From an uncultured Lachnospiraceae bacterium (lineage in GTDB: Bacteria > Bacillota > Clostridia > Lachnospirales > Lachnospiraceae): 40,686 nucleotides of DNA. The translations under genes were made by a program, and so were the position numbers. The notes under the pieces were generated by a model that saw only the letters and a program-made list of their open reading frames with translations, searched no databases and was not told the DNA's origin. Each line of letters begins with the position of its first letter. The first letter of the stretch is position 1. The DNA lies in NCBI GenBank assembly GCA_947176505.1, contig CAMWQW010000030.1:1-40686 (forward strand), in the 5' to 3' direction. This document shows, piece after piece, positions 40,284 to 40,686 of the stretch.

Positions 40284-40439
40284 TTAATCTTTATCTTCGT
40301 TTACAATATCTTTAGTATCTTTCTTTTTCTCCATGATAGTAAATGGCGGATCCGCCCTTATGGCATTGACAATTGCCATAATAGATCCAATTACACATAC
40401 GACAACAATTCCTATCATCACCAGTGTTTCCAAATTCAT
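40284..40439 (-). CDS. Small membrane protein at the head of the operon
   Basis: 51 residues (MNLETLVMIGIVVVCVIGSI onward) with one membrane helix and a charged tail ending DIVNEDKD. AGGAGG is only 2 bases before the ATG at 40439 but 8 bases before the in-frame TTG at 40433, so translation may begin at TTG. A longer frame to 40562 would run through the terminator at 40513-40550 and is unlikely. It is the first gene of the leftward series and immediately precedes parA. Function unknown. Confidence 0.55.
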   Translation of the reverse strand: MNLETLVMIGIVVVCVIGSIMAIVNAIRADPPFTIMEKKKDTKDIVNEDKD

Positions 40440-40512
40440 CACCTCCTTGAAGCCTCCATTTAGAACTTCCCTTATTTGTGATATACTATTCATGTCCAAC
40501 CAAAAAGAGGAC

Positions 40513-40550
40513 AAAAAAAGAACCATACCTATTTTTAAGATATGATTCTT
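40513..40550 (-). terminator. Terminator at the right end of the element
   Basis: AAGAACCATACC pairs (with G-T pairs) with GATATGATTCTT; on the minus strand followed by TTTTTTTGTCC. It would shield the operon from transcription entering across attR. The main leftward promoter should lie between here and 40440 but is not clear. Bases 40551-40631 hold no element gene I can support. Confidence 0.75.
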
Positions 40551-40631
40551 AAATGGACACATATTTGATCCTTATCTGATGATGTATCATTCCCTATTTT
40601 TCAACTAATTCTGATATGCAAGTATGTAACG

Positions 40632-40640
40632 GATATAGGT
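40632..40640. repeat. attR core of the ICE
   Basis: GATATAGGT, identical to 47-55, in frame with CotJC downstream (GAT ATA GGT ACG = D I G T). Confidence 0.8.
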
Positions 40641-40686
40641 ACGGAAGAATTAGCACATCTTGAGATGGTAGCAACTATCGTTCACC
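40632..40686 (+). pseudogene. cotJC: 3' part of interrupted CotJC-like manganese catalase gene (continues past window)
   Basis: From the core the plus strand reads DIGTEELAHLEMVATIVH to the end of the window. TEELAHLEM is the conserved motif that provides metal ligands (Glu, His, Glu) in manganese catalases/CotJC. Upstream the frame is open for about 20 codons of element sequence without a start codon, so this half has no start of its own. It joins in frame to the fragment at 2-55. Confidence 0.85.

Larger units (their letters stand above)
47..40640. mobile_element. Complete integrative and conjugative element inserted in cotJC
   Basis: The element is bounded by two copies of GATATAGGT (47-55 and 40632-40640). 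It contains a large serine recombinase next to the left end, a relaxase with MobC, TopB, a VirD4 coupling protein, VirB4 and VirB6, a peptidoglycan hydrolase, ParA and cargo genes. Copy-to-copy length is 40,585 bp. Host sequence outside the two copies reads as the two halves of one CotJC-like protein. Gene content matches the Tn1549/CTn type of clostridial ICE by family knowledge. The accessory block at 3.5-10.6 kb is visibly more AT-rich than the transfer block. That the element is complete and mobile is inferred from gene content; the boundaries are read from the sequence. Confidence 0.9.

Noticed and set aside
40284..40562. Longer 92-codon reading of the first membrane protein gene
   Set aside because: The added part passes through a terminator hairpin and lacks a ribosome site; the short form has AGGAGG.

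Overview
The window holds what looks like a complete integrative and conjugative element (ICE) of about 40.6 kb, with a few dozen bases of host chromosome on each side. The host is very probably a spore-forming, low-GC Clostridia of the gut Lachnospiraceae type. The element carries the Tn1549/CTn-like conjugation set typical of those bacteria (Maff2, CD1107/DUF4366, DUF4315, PcfB, VirB4/VirB6/VirD4, TopB, MobC/relaxase, TTRAP). The flanking host gene is a manganese-catalase/spore-coat CotJC homologue. Its 5' part (bases 2-55) and 3' part (40632-40686) lie on the + strand. Joined at a shared 9-bp sequence (47-55 and 40632-40640), they restore one uninterrupted frame, so the integration site can be read directly from the sequence.

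Nearly all element genes are on the minus strand, so transcription runs from high to low coordinates. The right end (40.4-34 kb) is a maintenance and establishment block: small membrane protein, ParA, ParB-like protein, ArdC-like antirestriction protein, TTRAP protein, winged-helix protein and small accessory proteins. From 34 to 23 kb lies the transfer machinery: coiled-coil protein, PcfB, VirD4 coupling ATPase, Maff2, VirB6-like channel protein, a PrgI-VirB4 fusion, M23 peptidase and DUF4315. A type I toxin-antitoxin module is lodged between VirD4 and Maff2. From 23 to 17.5 kb are five exported proteins (Ig-like, DUF4366, a collagen-like stalk and two paired secreted proteins), probably a cell-surface assembly for mating contact. 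From 17.5 to 10.7 kb are the DNA-processing genes: SpoVG-like protein, TopB, DUF5710 protein, MobC, relaxase, and then a hairpin array that may be oriT. From 10.6 to 3.5 kb is AT-rich cargo, including a TIR/deoxyribosyltransferase-like protein, membrane proteins, a membrane-anchored DUF2726 nuclease-like protein with a lipoprotein, and regulators. The left end has a PBECR4 nuclease-like protein, a small SHOCT-like protein and the large serine recombinase, whose stop codon lies 13 bp from the att core.

Three patterns cut across gene families. First, seven unrelated cytosolic proteins end in the same kind of 35-41-residue tail (xS[V/I]xx[K/R/N]L followed by a charged end, usually finishing in Arg). 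This could be a shared signal for export through the type IV channel with the DNA. Second, a 14-bp palindrome, ATGCGAYRTCGCAT, occurs twelve times. It sits mostly just upstream of ribosome binding sites and otherwise inside coding regions, where it always reads Tyr-Ala-(Thr/Ile)-Ser-His. Third, two cargo units share a 40-bp identical promoter segment. Family names were assigned from memory of sequence signatures; no database search was possible.
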